A stretch of DNA of 64,000 nucleotides from Hyphomicrobiales bacterium (GTDB lineage Bacteria; Pseudomonadota; Alphaproteobacteria; Rhizobiales; Rhizobiaceae). Shown here in pieces: positions 17,773 to 27,496 of this stretch. The translations under genes were made by a program, and so were the position numbers. Location of the stretch: the NCBI GenBank assembly GCA_900469965.1, contig UBZP01000022.1, forward strand, positions 1 through 64,000, written 5' to 3'. The stretch's first letter is position 1; every line of letters begins with the position of its first letter. A model generated the notes under the pieces. That model had not been told where the DNA came from. It worked only from the letters and a program-made list of their open reading frames with translations, and made no database searches.

Positions 17773-18813
17773 ATGGCCAGATTGAACGGGACGACGAAAG
17801 CGGATCTGCTGAAGGGCACGGGCCGGGGCGACGACATTTCGGGCAGGGACGGTCACGACCGTCTCTACGGCTATGCCGGCCATGACGATCTCGAAGGGGG
17901 CTCGGGCAATGACCGGCTCGAAGGCGGCGCCGGCCATGACGAGCTCGAAGGCGGCAGCGGCAACGACACGCTGATCGGCGGCTCCGGCAACGACGAGCTG
18001 GAGGGTGGCGCGGGCCGCGATCTGTTCGTCTATCATTCCGGCCGTGACGAGATCGACGACTTCAGCGTCCGGGACGACACGATCAACCTTTCGAGCGCGC
18101 TCGGCATCGACAGCTTCGCCGAACTGATGGGCAAGGCGCGCCAGGTCGACGAGGGCGAGGACGTGCTGTTCGACTTCGGCGGCGGCAACACGCTGCGTCT
18201 CGAAGACGTCAAGCTTTCGAGCCTCAAGGCCTCCCACTTCGGCTTCTCGGCTTCCGAGACCGTCGACGCCAAGCCTTCGGCAGACGGATCTCACAAGGGC
18301 ACCGGCAGGGCCGATACGATCGATGCCGGCGCCGGCAACGACGACATCTGGGGCTACGGCGGCAACGACACCCTGCGGGGCGGCACCGGCAGCGACGACA
18401 TACGTGGCGGTGACGGCCGGGACAGGCTCTACGGCGGCAGCGGCCACGACGAGCTGGAAGGCGGCAAGGGAAACGACCGGCTTCATGGCGAGGGGGGCAA
18501 TGACGACCTCGAAGGCGGGGCGGGCAACGACTGGCTCGACGGCGGCAGCGGCCGCAACGAACTGCACGGCGGCAGCGGCGCCGACACGTTCGTGTTCACG
18601 CGTGGCTACACGGAAATCGAGGACTACCGGGCCGGCACCGACACGATCAGGATCGGCACGTCCCTCGGCGTGTCCGACTTCGACGAGCTCGTGGCGCTGG
18701 CGCGACCTGCGGACGGCGGCGACGACCTGCGGTTCGACTTCGGCGGTGCCCGGCTGACGCTGGAGGACACGACGGTCGCCGAGCTGCGCGAAAGCGACTT
18801 CCTCTTCGTCTGA
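17773..18813 (+). CDS. RTX-type calcium-binding repeat protein, two homologous halves
   Basis: 346 residues, ATG with AGGAGG 7 nt upstream. The protein consists almost wholly of glycine/aspartate nonapeptides (GGSGNDxLx type): eight in the first block and eleven in the second. Each block is followed by a related domain of about 80 residues (DLFVYHSGRDEIDDF versus DTFVFTRGYTEIEDY; both end in an LEDxxxxxLxxSxF pattern). RTX repeats fold as calcium-loaded beta-rolls after export, normally by a type I system that recognises the C-terminus. No N-terminal signal peptide and no type I transporter genes are visible here. No catalytic domain is recognisable, so it may be a surface or matrix protein. 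A strong terminator follows. Confidence 0.9.
   Translation: MARLNGTTKADLLKGTGRGDDISGRDGHDRLYGYAGHDDLEGGSGNDRLEGGAGHDELEGGSGNDTLIGGSGNDELEGGAGRDLFVYHSGRDEIDDFSVRDDTINLSSALGIDSFAELMGKARQVDEGEDVLFDFGGGNTLRLEDVKLSSLKASHFGFSASETVDAKPSADGSHKGTGRADTIDAGAGNDDIWGYGGNDTLRGGTGSDDIRGGDGRDRLYGGSGHDELEGGKGNDRLHGEGGNDDLEGGAGNDWLDGGSGRNELHGGSGADTFVFTRGYTEIEDYRAGTDTIRIGTSLGVSDFDELVALARPADGGDDLRFDFGGARLTLEDTTVAELRESDFLFV
17815..18030 (+). repeat. First RTX nonapeptide block, 8 x 27 nt
   Basis: Eight in-frame 27-nt units encoding GGxGxDxLx nonapeptides. The units are degenerate at DNA level but regular in period, so the block arose by old tandem duplication. Confidence 0.9.
18298..18594 (+). repeat. Second RTX nonapeptide block, 11 x 27 nt
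   Basis: Eleven in-frame 27-nt units of the same nonapeptide type as the first block, separated from it by a non-repetitive domain of about 89 codons. Confidence 0.9.
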
Positions 18814-18826
18814 TCGCCCTTCGCGA

Positions 18827-18859
18827 GGCCTCGCCCTGCCGGAAGGACAGGGCGAGGTC
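18827..18859 (+). terminator. Hairpin terminator after the RTX gene
   Basis: Perfect 10-bp stem CCTCGCCCTG with its complement (18829-18857) around a 9-nt loop, extendable by a G-T and a G-C pair, starting 14 nt after the RTX stop. No T-run follows. Confidence 0.6.
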
Positions 18860-18902
18860 ATGGCGCGCCGGCGGCGCCGGGAAGGACACCGCCGGTTGTA
18901 TC

Positions 18903-18915
18903 ATTGCCCGATCCT
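18903..18915. promoter_or_regulatory. Candidate AraC-regulator half-site upstream of its own gene
   Basis: ATTGCCCGATCCT is the exact reverse complement of AGGATCGGGCAAT found in front of the iorA-like gene (20024-20036). It lies about 95 nt upstream of the regulator start. A 13-bp exact match on both sides of one regulator gene suggests a shared binding site. Confidence 0.5.
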
Positions 18916-19010
18916 CTTGCGCGCGGAAGCATTCGGCAATTTTGCGCGACAATCGCGCTTCGATCATATAGAATTGTCGAACGATAACACGGCAATGGCA
19001 GCGATTGAAA

Positions 19011-19955
19011 ATGGTGACGGATCTGGACCTGCGCTCGCAAACCGCCGGCATTCGCGAGCGGATCCTGGAGGTCATGTCGCGGCTGCCGTGGGATGGCCGT
19101 TCCTTCGCGCACGACGTGCCCGGCCTTTCCCTCTTTCGCGTCGTCGAGCCAGCGGGGCCGTTCTCCACCGTCTACGAGCCGAGCCTGTCGGTGATCATCA
19201 AGGGCAGCAAGCGCGTGCATGTGGGCGGGGAGACCTTCGTCTATGACGAGCGGTGCTTCTTCCTGACGGCGATCGGCCTGCCGATGACGGGACAGATCTG
19301 CGAGGCGAGCGTGGTGGAGCCCTACGTGGCCGCCTCGTTGCGGCTCGATCTCGAGAAGCTGCGGCGGCTGATCGCCGATTTCGACCTCAACGGTGCCGAG
19401 ACGAACGGCCGCGATCTCGACGTTGCGGTCGGGACGGCGACGCCGGAACTGTTCGATGCCTTCTACCGCCTGATATCACTGACGATTTCGCCGCAGGACA
19501 TCCCGTTCCTGGCAGGCCATATCCATGGCGAGATCCTCTACCGGCTGTTGACGGGCGAGCAGGGGGCGCGACTGCGGCGGATCGCGCTCAGCGGAACGAG
19601 CAGCAATCGCGTGGCAAAGGCGGTCGCCTGGCTGAAGGAAAACTACACGCGACCCCTGCGCGTCGAGGAGCTCGCGGAAATCGCCAACATGGGCGTTTCC
19701 ACCCTGCACCATCATTTCCGCGCGATGACGGCGATGAGTCCGCTGCAGTTCCAGAAGCAGCTTCGCCTCCATCACGCGCGCGATCTCATGCTCGCCGAAC
19801 CGCTGGACGCGGCGACCGTGGCGCTCCGGGTCGGCTACGAGAGCCCGACGCAGTTCAGCCGCGAATACCGCAGGATGTTCGGCCATCCGCCGGTTCGCGA
19901 CATCAAGGTCATCCTCAAATCCGACGATTCGACGCGCCGCGGATCCGTGGGCTAG
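19011..19955 (+). CDS. AraC-family transcriptional regulator
   Basis: About 314 residues from ATG 19011; a TTG two codons upstream is an alternative start. The N-terminal half is an AraC_N-type cupin (YEPSLSVIIKGSKRVHVGGE; YDERCFFLTAIGLPM). The C-terminal half carries two helix-turn-helix units (LRVEELAEIANMGVSTLHHHF, then DAATVALRVGYESPTQFSREYRRMFG), the standard AraC DNA-binding signature. The gene precedes and is codirectional with the molybdenum hydroxylase genes, with repeated CAGGATCG motifs between them, so it is probably their regulator. The inducer is unknown. Confidence 0.92.
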   Translation: MVTDLDLRSQTAGIRERILEVMSRLPWDGRSFAHDVPGLSLFRVVEPAGPFSTVYEPSLSVIIKGSKRVHVGGETFVYDERCFFLTAIGLPMTGQICEASVVEPYVAASLRLDLEKLRRLIADFDLNGAETNGRDLDVAVGTATPELFDAFYRLISLTISPQDIPFLAGHIHGEILYRLLTGEQGARLRRIALSGTSSNRVAKAVAWLKENYTRPLRVEELAEIANMGVSTLHHHFRAMTAMSPLQFQKQLRLHHARDLMLAEPLDAATVALRVGYESPTQFSREYRRMFGHPPVRDIKVILKSDDSTRRGSVG

Positions 19956-20022
19956 GTGGTCCCGGCGCCGTGCCGGGTCGCGGAAATGTTACCGGCAGAT
20001 CGCCGATCGCTGGCCCATTCGA

Positions 20023-20051
20023 CAGGATCGGGCAATAATCCGGCAGGATCG
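20023..20051. promoter_or_regulatory. Candidate AraC operator upstream of iorA-like gene: direct repeats 21 bp apart
   Basis: CAGGATCG occurs at 20023-20030 and again at 20044-20051, a 21-bp spacing equal to two helical turns, as expected for AraC-family direct-repeat sites. The first copy is part of AGGATCGGGCAAT, which is mirrored upstream of the regulator gene. The site is about 125-155 nt before the iorA-like start. Confidence 0.5.
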
Positions 20052-20176
20052 TTTCTATCCCCTGCAGTCCCCTTCTCCTATCGTGCAGCCGCTCGCATGG
20101 CACGCTGCCGTGGCGGCCCCCGGCCTGTCCGGATGCCTGCCGCCCCAGCCTCATGCCTCAACGCAAGGAGACAATC

Positions 20177-20635
20177 ATGGTGACTGTAACCATCAACGGC
20201 ACCGAACACAGCGTGGATGCCGAGCCGGACATGCCGCTTCTCTGGGTCATCCGCGACCTCGTCGGCCTGACGGGAACGAAGTTCGGCTGCGGCATGGCGC
20301 AGTGCGGCGCCTGCACGGTGCACGTCGACGGCGTGCCGGTCAGGTCCTGCCAGACCTTCATCGGCGACATCGAGGGCGCGCAGGTGACGACGATCGAAGG
20401 CATCAGCGGCAAGGTCGCCGAGACGGTGCAGGCGGTCTGGGCCGATCTCGACGTCCCGCAGTGCGGGTACTGTCAATCCGGCCAGATCATGTCGGCGACC
20501 GACCTTCTGGCCAACAATCCCAAGCCCACCGACGACGACATCGACGCCGCCATGTCCGGAAACCTCTGTCGGTGCGCCACCTATCACCGCATCCGGGCCG
20601 GTATCCACGAAGCTGCAAGACGCCTGGAGGCCTGA
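20177..20635 (+). CDS. iorA: (2Fe-2S) subunit of an isoquinoline 1-oxidoreductase-type molybdenum hydroxylase
   Basis: 152 residues; the ATG at 20177 is chosen because AAGGAG lies 6 nt upstream. The N-terminal plant-type ferredoxin has the Cys pattern [15 protein letters not shown] with a fourth Cys in PVRSC. The C-terminal all-helical [2Fe-2S] domain has CGYCQSGQ and [10 protein letters not shown]. These two clusters pass electrons from the molybdopterin subunit. The length is typical of IorA-like small subunits. The large subunit gene follows after 3 nt. No FAD subunit is present, as in IorAB and related periplasmic aldehyde oxidoreductases, which use another electron acceptor. Confidence 0.92.
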   Translation: MVTVTINGTEHSVDAEPDMPLLWVIRDLVGLTGTKFGCGMAQCGACTVHVDGVPVRSCQTFIGDIEGAQVTTIEGISGKVAETVQAVWADLDVPQCGYCQSGQIMSATDLLANNPKPTDDDIDAAMSGNLCRCATYHRIRAGIHEAARRLEA

Positions 20636-20638
20636 GCG

Positions 20639-22855
20639 ATGTTTCCGAAGATCATGCAATCGATAAGCCTGCCGGCAAAGACGGTGCAGGCGTCCCGCCG
20701 CCAGTTCCTGCTCGGCGCCCTCGCCACCGGCGGCGGCCTAGCCGTCGGTTTCAACATCCTGGCCTCGGCGCCGGCGCTCGCAAGCGAGACGACGGCGGGC
20801 GAAGGCCAGCACAGCTTCTCGCCCTATGTCGTCATCGACGGCGACGGCAAGGTCACGGTCTTGTCGTCGCAGTTCGAGATGGGGCAGGGGTCCTATAACG
20901 GCCTTGCCACGCTCGTCGCCGAGGAACTCGATGCCGACTGGTTGACGATCGACGTCGTCGGCGCCGCCGGCAACGTCAAGGTCTATGGCAACCTCGCCTT
21001 CGGCGGGGCGATCCAGGGGACCGGCGGCTCGACCTCGATGGTGACGTCGTGGGAGCGCTACCGCAAGGCGGGTGCCGCCGCCCGCGCCATGCTGGTCGCC
21101 GCCGCTGCCGCCGAATGGGGCGTGAACGCCGGGGAGATCAGCGTCGAAAACGGCGTGCTGTCGCATCCGTCGGGCAAGAGCGGGCATTTCGGCCAGTTTG
21201 CCGCAAAGGCGGCGGCGCTGCCGGTGCCGGCCGAAGTGACGCTGAAGCAGCCGGCCAAATGGACGCTGATCGGCAACGAGAAGCTGAAGCGCTTCGACAG
21301 TGCCCGCAAGGCGAACGGGACGCAGCAGTACACGATCGACGTGAAGCTGCCCGGCCTGCTGACGGCGGTGATGATCCACCCGCCGCTCTTCGGGGCGAAG
21401 GTGAAGTCGTTCGATGCCGCGGCGGCAAAGAAGGTCAAGGGCGTGGTCGACGTCGTCGAGACGCCCCGCGGGGTTGCCGTGGTCGGCGAGAACATGTGGG
21501 CCGCGATCAAGGGCCGCGATGCCGTCACCGTGCAGTGGGACGACACCGGCGCCGAGAAGCGCAGCACGAGCGACCTGATGGCGATGTATCGCGACCTTGC
21601 CGGCAAGCCGCCGGTCGCCACGGCCCGCAACGACGGCAATGTCGAAACGGGCTTCGCCTCGGCCGCCAAGGTGCTCGAGGCGAGCTTCGAGTTCCCCTAT
21701 CTCGCACATGCGCCGATGGAGCCGCTCAACGCGGTTGCGCGCATGAACGAGGACGGCACGCTCGAGGTCTGGGGCGGGCTGCAGTTCCCCGACGTGCAGC
21801 AGCAGATCGCCGGGCAGATCGCCGGCGTCGCGGTGGAGAAGGTGCGCCTTCACGTCATGAAGGCGGGCGGCAGCTTCGGCCGTCGCGCCACCTTCGACGG
21901 CGACGTGGTCGCCGAGGCCGTCCATGTCGCCAAGGCGATCGGCTTCCGGGCGCCGGTGAAGCTGCAGTGGACGCGGGAAAACGACATGCGCGCCGGCCGT
22001 TACCGTCCGGCCTATGTCCACAACGTCAAGGCGGGTCTCGATGGCAACGGCAAGCTCGTCGCCTGGGAGAATCATGTGGTGGGCCAGTCGATCATGGCGA
22101 AGACGGCCTTCGAGGGCATGGTCAAGAACGGTGTCGACCCGACATCGGTGGAAGGCGCCAGCAACCTGCCCTACGCCATCCCGCACCAGAAGGTCGGCCT
22201 GACGACCACCGACGTCGGCGTTCCGGTCCTGTGGTGGCGATCGGTCGGATCGACGCACACCGCGTTCGCCGCCGAGGTCTTCCTCGACGAGGTGGCCGAG
22301 GCGGCAGGGCGCGACCCGATCGAGTTCCGTCTGTCGATGCTGGAGCCGGATTCGCGCCATGCGGTCGTGCTCAAGCTGGTGGCGGAGAAGTCCGGCTGGG
22401 ACAAGCCGCTGCCGGAGGGCCGTTTCCGCGGCGTCTCCGTGGCCGAGAGCTTCGGCTCGGTGGTCGCGCAGGTCGCCGAGGTGAGCGCCGACGGAAGCGG
22501 GGGAATCAAGGTCGAGCGGATCGTCGCCGCCGTCGATTGCGGGCTGGCGGTCAATCCCGACCAGGTCCGCTCCCAGGTCGAGGGCGGCATCGGCTTCGGT
22601 CTCGGCTCGATCCTCGGCGAGGAGATCACCTTGACCAACGGCCAGGTCGACCAGGGCAACTTCGACACCTACACGCCGCTTCGGATCGATGCGATGCCGA
22701 GGGTCGAGGTGCATATCCTGGCCTCCGCCAATGCGCCCTCCGGCATCGGCGAGCCGGGCGTGCCGCCGACCGGTCCCGCCGTGGCGAACGCCGCCTACCG
22801 CGCGCTCGGCAAGCGGATCCGCGTCATGCCCTTCGCCAAGTCGCTGAACGCCTAG
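20639..22855 (+). CDS. iorB: Molybdopterin-binding large subunit of an isoquinoline oxidoreductase/aldehyde dehydrogenase-type enzyme
   Basis: 738 residues. A Tat signal ([15 protein letters not shown], residues about 19-33, cleavage near ALAS) indicates export of the folded cofactor-bearing complex to the periplasm. Xanthine-dehydrogenase-family motifs are present: [35 protein letters not shown] and the C-terminal [17 protein letters not shown], whose Glu is the expected catalytic base. The family hydroxylates N-heterocycles or oxidises aldehydes; the substrate cannot be decided here. It forms an operon with the ferredoxin subunit and is followed by a strong hairpin. The usual XdhC-like cofactor chaperone is absent nearby. 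Confidence 0.9.
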   Translation: MFPKIMQSISLPAKTVQASRRQFLLGALATGGGLAVGFNILASAPALASETTAGEGQHSFSPYVVIDGDGKVTVLSSQFEMGQGSYNGLATLVAEELDADWLTIDVVGAAGNVKVYGNLAFGGAIQGTGGSTSMVTSWERYRKAGAAARAMLVAAAAAEWGVNAGEISVENGVLSHPSGKSGHFGQFAAKAAALPVPAEVTLKQPAKWTLIGNEKLKRFDSARKANGTQQYTIDVKLPGLLTAVMIHPPLFGAKVKSFDAAAAKKVKGVVDVVETPRGVAVVGENMWAAIKGRDAVTVQWDDTGAEKRSTSDLMAMYRDLAGKPPVATARNDGNVETGFASAAKVLEASFEFPYLAHAPMEPLNAVARMNEDGTLEVWGGLQFPDVQQQIAGQIAGVAVEKVRLHVMKAGGSFGRRATFDGDVVAEAVHVAKAIGFRAPVKLQWTRENDMRAGRYRPAYVHNVKAGLDGNGKLVAWENHVVGQSIMAKTAFEGMVKNGVDPTSVEGASNLPYAIPHQKVGLTTTDVGVPVLWWRSVGSTHTAFAAEVFLDEVAEAAGRDPIEFRLSMLEPDSRHAVVLKLVAEKSGWDKPLPEGRFRGVSVAESFGSVVAQVAEVSADGSGGIKVERIVAAVDCGLAVNPDQVRSQVEGGIGFGLGSILGEEITLTNGQVDQGNFDTYTPLRIDAMPRVEVHILASANAPSGIGEPGVPPTGPAVANAAYRALGKRIRVMPFAKSLNA

Positions 22856-22864
22856 AACCAGATC

Positions 22865-22894
22865 GGCCCGGCCGGGCGTTGCTCCGGCCGGGCC
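22865..22894 (+). terminator. Hairpin terminator after iorB-like gene
   Basis: Perfect 10-bp stem GGCCCGGCCG with its complement and a 10-nt loop, followed by TCTATT, beginning 10 nt after the stop codon. Confidence 0.65.
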
Positions 22895-23088
22895 TCTATT
22901 GCGCTCCCGTCCGCCGCAGGGCGCCCAACGGCGTTCCATTGGACAGCCCAGCGCAAGCCTCGCTTCCTATCTCCCTCGATACTGTGCAGGGTCGCTGCGT
23001 CGTCGATGACGCCTCGGTCCCGAGCAAGCCATTGAAACTACCCCCGCCTGGCCCGGATGCCGGCGCGGCGGGAAGACGGGGGGACGCC

Positions 23089-23253
23089 ATGAGGTCTGAC
23101 GATGGAACGCGGGACGGCGAAATCAGCGAAGAGATGCTCGCCCAGTTTCTCGAAGGCGGCAGCGGCGATATCCTGACCGACATGCTCGTCAGCGCCCTGC
23201 GCGACGCCCATCGCTTCCTGAGCGAGGAGATGCCGGCACAGACCCGGCACTGA
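23089..23253 (+). CDS. Possible small acidic protein, unknown function
   Basis: 54 codons from ATG with a G-rich segment (GGGGGG about 5 nt upstream) as possible ribosome-binding site. The predicted peptide is acidic and probably helical (EEMLAQFLEGG, DMLVSALRDAHRFLSEEM), unlike the Arg-rich translations typical of antisense shadow frames in this GC-rich DNA. It lies between the iorB terminator and the end of the branched-chain operon. No family is recognised; codon conservation would be needed to confirm it. Confidence 0.4.
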   Translation: MRSDDGTRDGEISEEMLAQFLEGGSGDILTDMLVSALRDAHRFLSEEMPAQTRH

Positions 23254-23298
23254 CGAGATCGCAGCGGGGCGCGCCCAGCGCCGTCTGCCCGCTGGCCC

Positions 23299-24069
23299 CT
23301 ATTCGCCCTTGAAGTTCGGGCTCCGCTTCTCGATGAAGGCGGCCATGCCCTCCTTCTGGTCGGCGGTGGCGAACAGCGCGTGGAACAGGCGGCGCTCGAA
23401 CTGGATTCCTTCCCGCAGGCCCAGCTCCAGCGCCCGGTCGACCGCCTCGCGGGCCGCCGTCGTCGCGGCCTTGCCATAGCCGGCTATGGTCTGCGCGGCC
23501 TGCATCGTCTCCTCCATCAGCCGGTCGGCGGGAACGACGCGGGCGACGAGGCCGCAGCGCTCGGCCTCCGCCGCATCCATCATCCGGCCGGTCAGGATCA
23601 GGTCCATCGCCTTGGACTTGCCGACCAGCTTCGTCAGCCGCTGCGAGCCGCCCATGCCGGGGATCACGCCGAGCTTGATCTCCGGCTGGCCGAACATGGC
23701 CGTGTCGGCGGCGAAGATCATGTCGCACATCATGGCGAGCTCGCAGCCGCCGCCCAGCGCGTAGCCGGAGACGGCGGCGATCTTCGGGGTGCGCAGGGAT
23801 GCGAACCTTTCCCAGCCGGCGAAGAAATCGTCATTGTACATGGCCGAGAACGACTTCTCGGCCATCTCCTTGATGTCGGCGCCGGCGGCGAACGCCTTGT
23901 CCGAGCCGCGGATGACGAAGCAGCCGACGCCGGGATCGCGGTCGAGGGGGGCGAGTTCCTCGCCCATCGCCCGCATGATCTCGGTGTTCAGCGCGTTGCG
24001 GGCCGCGGGCCGGTTCAGCGTGACGACCACGACGCGGCCCTGATGTTCGACGATGATCGGCTTTTCCAA
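23299..24069 (-). CDS. Enoyl-CoA hydratase, probably acting on methacrylyl/tiglyl-CoA
   Basis: 256 residues of the crotonase family. The oxyanion hole is formed by the [11 protein letters not shown] and [15 protein letters not shown] segments; the two catalytic acids are expected at the E of GGGCELAM and the E of [16 protein letters not shown], both present. Last gene of the minus-strand branched-chain amino acid operon, 30 nt after the 3-hydroxyisobutyrate dehydrogenase gene. In this setting it would hydrate methacrylyl-CoA (valine) and tiglyl-CoA (isoleucine), though crotonases of this type also act on straight-chain enoyl-CoAs. Confidence 0.9.
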   Translation of the reverse strand: MEKPIIVEHQGRVVVVTLNRPAARNALNTEIMRAMGEELAPLDRDPGVGCFVIRGSDKAFAAGADIKEMAEKSFSAMYNDDFFAGWERFASLRTPKIAAVSGYALGGGCELAMMCDMIFAADTAMFGQPEIKLGVIPGMGGSQRLTKLVGKSKAMDLILTGRMMDAAEAERCGLVARVVPADRLMEETMQAAQTIAGYGKAATTAAREAVDRALELGLREGIQFERRLFHALFATADQKEGMAAFIEKRSPNFKGE

Positions 24070-24099
24070 CGGTGTCTCTCCTAATCTGCTGATCGCCCG

Positions 24100-24996
24100 T
24101 CACTCGACAGCCGAACCGGACTTGTCGCGTAACATGTTGATGATGCCAGAGAAATCCTTCTCGCCGAAGCCCTCGTCGGCAAACAGCTGGTAGAGGCGGG
24201 CGGCCTTGGCGCCGAGCGGGGTCATGGCGCCGGTGGCCTCGGACGCGGCCTGCGACAGCTTCAGGTCCTTCAGCATCAGGGCTGCGGCGAAACCCGGCTC
24301 ATAGCTGCGGTTGGCGGGCGATGTCGGCACGGGGCCGGGCACCGGGCAATAGGTCGTCAGCGACCAGCACTGGCCGGAGGAGACGGAGGCGACATCGTAG
24401 AGCGCCTGATGGGTGAGGCCCAGCTTCTCGCCGAGCACGAAAGCCTCGCCGACGGCAATCATGCTGATGCCGAGGATCATGTTGTTGCAGATCTTTGCCG
24501 CCTGGCCGGCCGAGGCGTCGCCGCAATGGATGATCTTCTTGCCCATGGCCGCAAAGATCGGTCCCGCGCCGGAAAAGACGTCGGCCGCGCCGCCCACCAT
24601 GAAGGTGAGCGTGCCGGCGGCAGCGCCGCCGGTGCCGCCCGAGACCGGAGCATCGAGCGCCGGGCAGCCCTTCGCCGCCGCGAGCGCATGGGCCTTGCGG
24701 GCACTGTCGATGTCGATCGTCGAACAATCGATGAGGAGCGTGCCGGTCGGCACCGCATCGACGAGTTCCTGCCAGACCGAGATGACGTGCTGTCCGGCCG
24801 GCAGCATGGTGATGACCGTGCCGGCGCCGGACACCGTCTCGGCGAGCGAGGGGTAGGTGGCGATACCGTTCTGCCGGGCCAGCTCCAGCGACGGTGCCGC
24901 GAGATCGAAGCCGCGGACGTCGTGTCCCGCCTTCACCAGGTTCGCGGCCATCGGGCCGCCCATGTGACCGAGGCCGATGAATGCGATGGCGGTCAT
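24100..24996 (-). CDS. mmsB: 3-hydroxyisobutyrate dehydrogenase
   Basis: 298 residues, ATG with GGAGAG upstream and a 4-nt overlap with the preceding hydrolase gene. The NAD-binding motif IAFIGLGHMGGPMAANL opens the protein; the substrate-binding segment DAPVSGGTGGAAAGTL and the catalytic Lys region GQAAKICNNMILG (Lys near 170) are the family signatures. It oxidises 3-hydroxyisobutyrate to methylmalonate semialdehyde in valine breakdown. The next enzyme, MmsA, is not encoded in the window. Confidence 0.95.
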   Translation of the reverse strand: MTAIAFIGLGHMGGPMAANLVKAGHDVRGFDLAAPSLELARQNGIATYPSLAETVSGAGTVITMLPAGQHVISVWQELVDAVPTGTLLIDCSTIDIDSARKAHALAAAKGCPALDAPVSGGTGGAAAGTLTFMVGGAADVFSGAGPIFAAMGKKIIHCGDASAGQAAKICNNMILGISMIAVGEAFVLGEKLGLTHQALYDVASVSSGQCWSLTTYCPVPGPVPTSPANRSYEPGFAAALMLKDLKLSQAASEATGAMTPLGAKAARLYQLFADEGFGEKDFSGIINMLRDKSGSAVE

Positions 24997-26111
24997 GTGC
25001 GCTCTCCTTTCCCGGCGGTTTCCGGAAACAGCGGTTCGATTGAGGGCTCGAAGAATGCGGCGACGTCGGCTTCCGCGACATCGGCGAGCCGCGCCGGACG
25101 CCACTGCGGATTGCGGTCCTTGTCGATCACGGCGGCGCGGACGCCCTCGTAGAAATCATGGCTTCGCAGGACGGCCGCGGTGGCGGCGAATTCGTTTTCG
25201 AGGCAGGCTCGAAGCGATAGCGCGGCGCGACCCAGACGCAAGAGCCGCAGCGTGACCTTGAGGCTCAGCGGCGATTTCGTCTTGAGGACGGCAAGCACGG
25301 CTTCGGCAAAGGGCGTGCCCTCCTGCTGCAGCGCCTGGAAGATCTGCTCCATCGTGTCGAAGGCGAACAGCCGGTCGATGACAGGTTTCTGCAGCGCCAC
25401 GGCCGCGTCCGGCGGGGCAAGGGCCAGAGCGGCGATGGCGGCCGATACGTCGGCCGGCGTGGTCGAAGCGGGCAGGCCCGCCAGCGCCTCGACCAGTGCG
25501 GGCAGGCGCGCCGAGGGAAGATAGTGATCGGCAAGGCCGAATGCGATCGCGTCGCCGGCCGACAGTTGCTCGCCGGTCAGGGCCGCATAGGTGCCGAGTT
25601 CGCCTCCGCCGCGCGTCAGGAACCACGAGGCGCCGACATCGGGAAAGAAGCCGATGCCGGTCTCGGGCATGGCGAGCCGGGTGCGCTCGGTGACGACGCG
25701 GTGGCTGCCGTGGACGGAGACGCCGGCGCCGCCGCCCATGACGATGCCGTCCATGAAGGCGACATAGGGCTTGCGCAGGCGCCCGAGCCGGGCGTTCAGG
25801 CGGTATTCCTCGCGCCAGAAGGTCGCCGGCGCGTCGGTGCCGGCCCTGCCGCCTTCGTAGATCATGCGGATGTCGCCGCCGGCGCAAAGCCCGCGCTCGC
25901 CCTCGCCGGTGACGAGGACGGCTGCGACCTGCGGGTCGTCCTCGAAGTCGTCCAGCGCGCGCTCGATGTCGCGCACCATCGCCAGCGTCAGGCTGTTCAG
26001 GGCCTTCGGCCTGTTGAGCCGGATTCGGCCGAGCGCGCCGGTGCGTTCGACGAGTGTCTGGATGTCCGCCGCAGCGGCGGCGGTCGTTGCCGGGTCAGAT
26101 GTGGAGGGCAT
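24993..26111 (-). CDS. 3-hydroxyisobutyryl-CoA hydrolase
   Basis: About 372 residues from ATG at 26111 (a TTG two codons upstream is possible). Crotonase-fold protein of the HIBCH type: [35 protein letters not shown], and [18 protein letters not shown] carry the Glu and Asp expected for CoA-thioester hydrolysis instead of hydration. The length is far above simple hydratases and typical of HIBCH. It releases free 3-hydroxyisobutyrate for the neighbouring MmsB. Its start overlaps the end of the E3 gene by 17 nt and its stop overlaps mmsB by 4 nt. Confidence 0.94.
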   Translation of the reverse strand: MPSTSDPATTAAAAADIQTLVERTGALGRIRLNRPKALNSLTLAMVRDIERALDDFEDDPQVAAVLVTGEGERGLCAGGDIRMIYEGGRAGTDAPATFWREEYRLNARLGRLRKPYVAFMDGIVMGGGAGVSVHGSHRVVTERTRLAMPETGIGFFPDVGASWFLTRGGGELGTYAALTGEQLSAGDAIAFGLADHYLPSARLPALVEALAGLPASTTPADVSAAIAALALAPPDAAVALQKPVIDRLFAFDTMEQIFQALQQEGTPFAEAVLAVLKTKSPLSLKVTLRLLRLGRAALSLRACLENEFAATAAVLRSHDFYEGVRAAVIDKDRNPQWRPARLADVAEADVAAFFEPSIEPLFPETAGKGERT

Positions 26112-27492
26112 GGCCAAGCGCTTTCAATGCGGCCTCCTGCAGGCCTTCGCTGCGGGTCGGGTGGGCGTGGATGGTGCCGGCGATGTCCTCCAGCCGGGCG
26201 CCCATCTCGAGCGCCAGCGAGAACGCGCTGGAGAGCTCGGAGATGCCGGCGCCGACGGCTTGCAGGCCGAGCACGAGATTGGTATCGGCGCGGGCCACGA
26301 CCCGCACGAAGCCGTCCTCGGACTGGGTGGTCATCGCCCGCCCGTTGGCGGTGAAGGGAAACTGGCCGATCCTGACCTCGAGACCCTGGTCGCGGGCCTC
26401 ATCCGGCGAGAGCCCGGCCGTGACGATCTCCGGGTCGGTGAAGCAGACGGCGGGGATCGAGCGCTTGTCCCACGACCGCTTGCGGCCGGCGACGATCTCG
26501 GCGACCATCTCGCCCTGTGCCATCGCCCGGTGCGCGAGCATCGGTTCGCCGGTGACGTCGCCGATCGCATGGACCCCGCGCATGGAGGTGCGGCAGCGGT
26601 CGTCGATGCGGATGAAGCGGCCGGCGCGGTCGAGATCGAGCTCCTCGAGGCCCCAGCCCTCGGTGCGCGGCCTGCGGCCGACGGTCACGAGGATCCTGTC
26701 GGCGGGCAGCGACTGCTCCCGGCCATCGGCGGTCTCGATCAGCAGCGCGTCCCCTTGCCCGGAAAGCCCCTTGGCCTTGGTGTCGGTCAGGACCTGCACG
26801 CCGAGTTCGGCAAGCCGCTTGGCCACCGGCTTGACCAGTTCGGCATCGTATTGCGGCAGGATCTGCGGGGTCGCCTCGACAACGGTCACCTCGGCCCCCA
26901 TCTTGGCGAAGGCGGTGCCGAGCTCGAGACCGATATAGCCGCCGCCGACGACCACGAGCCGCTTCGGCACGGTGGTGAGCGACAGGGCCTCGGTCGACGA
27001 GATCACCGGGCCGCCGAAGGGCAGCGACGGCAGTTCGACGGGTTCGGAGCCGGTGGCGATGACGACGGTCTCGGCGCGGATGACCTGGGTGCCGGTCTCC
27101 GTCTCGACCTCGACCGTCTTGCCGTCGCGGAAGCGCGCCGGGCCATGCACGATCTTGACCTTGGCCTTGCGCAGCAGGCCGAGCACGCCGCTGTTCAGGC
27201 GGCCGACGATCCCGTCCTTCCAGCGCACCGTCTGGGCGAGGTCGAGCTTCGGCTGCTCGACGGAAATACCGAGCACATCTGATGCCGAGCTCATGTGGCG
27301 GACCTTGTCGAACTCCTCGGCGGCGTGGATCAGCGCCTTGGAGGGGATGCAGCCGATGTTGAGGCAGGTGCCGCCGGCCTTGCCGGCCTCGACGATGACG
27401 GTGTCGACCCCGAGCTGGCCGGCGCGGATGGCGCAGATATAGCCGCCGGGGCCGGCGCCGATGACGAGAAGCTTGCAGACGATCTCTTTCAT
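26095..27492 (-). CDS. lpdV: Dihydrolipoyl dehydrogenase, E3 of the branched-chain keto acid complex
   Basis: 465 residues. The FAD-binding motif [19 protein letters not shown], the redox disulfide [15 protein letters not shown], the NAD-binding [17 protein letters not shown] and the C-terminal active-site segment [13 protein letters not shown] (His-Glu dyad) are all intact. It reoxidises the dihydrolipoyl arm of E2 with NAD+. The gene follows the E2 gene by 4 nt, so it is probably the complex-specific E3 and not the one of the pyruvate complex. Confidence 0.96.
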   Translation of the reverse strand: MKEIVCKLLVIGAGPGGYICAIRAGQLGVDTVIVEAGKAGGTCLNIGCIPSKALIHAAEEFDKVRHMSSASDVLGISVEQPKLDLAQTVRWKDGIVGRLNSGVLGLLRKAKVKIVHGPARFRDGKTVEVETETGTQVIRAETVVIATGSEPVELPSLPFGGPVISSTEALSLTTVPKRLVVVGGGYIGLELGTAFAKMGAEVTVVEATPQILPQYDAELVKPVAKRLAELGVQVLTDTKAKGLSGQGDALLIETADGREQSLPADRILVTVGRRPRTEGWGLEELDLDRAGRFIRIDDRCRTSMRGVHAIGDVTGEPMLAHRAMAQGEMVAEIVAGRKRSWDKRSIPAVCFTDPEIVTAGLSPDEARDQGLEVRIGQFPFTANGRAMTTQSEDGFVRVVARADTNLVLGLQAVGAGISELSSAFSLALEMGARLEDIAGTIHAHPTRSEGLQEAALKALGHALHI

Positions 27493-27496
27493 TCGA

